The notes under the pieces: model-generated
The model's database searches: none
Seen by the model: the letters and a program-made list of their open reading frames with translations, nothing else
What the model was told of the DNA's origin: nothing
Origin: Lachnospiraceae bacterium
Lineage (GTDB): Bacteria > Bacillota > Clostridia > Lachnospirales > Lachnospiraceae
Reading direction: 5' to 3'
Assembly (NCBI GenBank): GCA_009774175.1
Contig: VSNG01000005.1
Coordinates: 62,001 to 126,000, forward strand
Length of the DNA stretch: 64,000 nt
In this document: positions 63,339 to 64,000 of the stretch, one piece after another
How the letters are laid out: every line of letters begins with the position of its first letter
Position numbering within the stretch: the first letter of the stretch is position 1
Program-made: the position numbers and the translations under genes

Positions 63339-64000
63339 TTAGTAAGAACTGAGCGAATTATAGATCTTAATCTCCACTCTTCTGTTCTTCGCCCTTCCCT
63401 CCGGTGTTGAATTATCCGCAACAGGAAGATACTCGCCTCTGCCGGCGTGCTTGATATTGGCGGGGTCCAGATTAGTGATCGAGAGAATGTAGTCAAACAC
63501 TGACAGCGCACGCCCGGAGCTCAATTCATTGTTGTTAGAATACTTTGCCCCTGACATTGGCACATTATCCGTGTGTCCCTCTATCTCAATCGTACCGTCC
63601 GCATATCGCTCCAGAATCAATCCCACCTGATCCAGAATAGGCTTTGCGTCATCTTTAAGAAGCGTGCTGCCAGAATCAAAAAGCAGCGCTCCTTTCAGGG
63701 TAAGCTGGACAAATTGCGCGGTAAACGCCACGTCCACTTCGTCTTCAAGATTTCGTTCATCCAAAGCCTCCTGGATTTTCTCAGCCAGCGCTTCGGACTC
63801 CTCCATCTGTGCCTCTTCCAGCTTTTCCTGCGCTTCGGCCACAGACTCGGCGACGTCCTCGGAAATCATCTCCCCGTCGTCCATCTTGCCGGTACTGTTT
63901 ATATATTCATCCAGCTCGTTAAGCTGGCTGACGCCGTTACTGATCAACATGCCGTCGCCAATGGCAGATGCACCCGCTTCAAAAACAGAGAACATCTGAT
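63339..64000 (-). CDS. motB: Flagellar motor stator protein MotB, 5'-truncated by window edge
   Basis: About 220 C-terminal residues. The peptidoglycan-binding OmpA-like domain is complete: ALLFDSGSTLLKDDAKPIL, IEIEGHTDNVPM, LSSGRALSVFDYIL and NRRVEIKI. A preceding linker is rich in Glu/Ala (EDVAESVAEAQEKLEEAQME). The N-terminal helix with the proton-binding Asp lies outside the window; the frame is open to base 64000, so an ATG at 63995 is not a real start. Confidence 0.95.
   Translation of the reverse strand, partial: QMFSVFEAGASAIGDGMLISNGVSQLNELDEYINSTGKMDDGEMISEDVAESVAEAQEKLEEAQMEESEALAEKIQEALDERNLEDEVDVAFTAQFVQLTLKGALLFDSGSTLLKDDAKPILDQVGLILERYADGTIEIEGHTDNVPMSGAKYSNNNELSSGRALSVFDYILSITNLDPANIKHAGRGEYLPVADNSTPEGRAKNRRVEIKIYNSLSSY

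Overview
The window looks like chromosomal DNA of a motile, anaerobic, Gram-positive Clostridia bacterium, most likely Lachnospiraceae. The reasons are a Gram-positive PolC, MEP isoprenoid genes, a Bacillus/Clostridium-type fla/che operon with cheC, cheD and fliY, AGGAGG ribosome sites, sigma-A promoters, and lineage-typical genes (SwrB-like, DUF342, DUF6020-like, a GH43 xylosidase with an AraC-type two-component system). Nearly every gene lies on the minus strand, so the text follows transcription from right to left.

Region 1 (64000-39272) is the distal part of a fla/che operon: motB (cut by the window end), fliL, fliM, fliY, cheY, fliO, fliP, fliQ, fliR, flhB, flhA, flhF, flhG, a PilZ protein, cheB, cheA, cheW, cheC, cheD, a small membrane protein, sigD, a DUF342 protein, a 105-residue unknown, a SwrB-like membrane protein, a YceG-like membrane protein and a chemoreceptor. 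Most genes overlap or lie within 60 bp. Export gate, C-ring and chemotaxis genes are therefore made together with their sigma factor.

Region 2 (39271-19135) starts at a strong promoter touching the chemoreceptor stop codon: rpsB-tsf, then pyrH-frr-uppS-cdsA-dxr-rseP. The usual tsf-pyrH junction is split by about 13 kb. This insert holds an AT-rich scar of mobile DNA (integrase C-terminus fused to a truncated IS256-type transposase, a toxin-antitoxin pair, possible integrase arm sites, a candidate structured RNA). It then holds a xylooligosaccharide locus (substrate-binding lipoprotein, two permeases, GH43 beta-xylosidase, divergent YesM/AraC two-component system), a polysaccharide deacetylase and a bactofilin.

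Region 3 (18905-11529) holds a PP2C phosphatase and a soluble Hanks kinase, then ispG overlapping polC.

Region 4 (11452-1186) is accessory: a cytidylate-kinase-like gene, a polar amino-acid ABC transporter with a clear promoter, tRNA-Glu(CTC), a CdaR-type regulator with a glycerate kinase/MBL hydrolase/GntP permease operon, and a plus-strand multi-pass membrane protein.

Region 5 (1077-1) is rimP-nusA with a promoter and an early terminator-like hairpin in the leader.

The backbone order fla/che-rpsB-tsf-pyrH-frr-uppS-cdsA-dxr-rseP-polC-rimP-nusA matches that known from Bacillus subtilis, with discrete accessory blocks at several joints. I saw no CRISPR array, rRNA operon or complete prophage, and no system that I can call new with confidence. 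The best candidates for follow-up are the structured RNA near 35.1-35.3 kb, the gene set after sigD, and the kinase/phosphatase pair between rseP and ispG.
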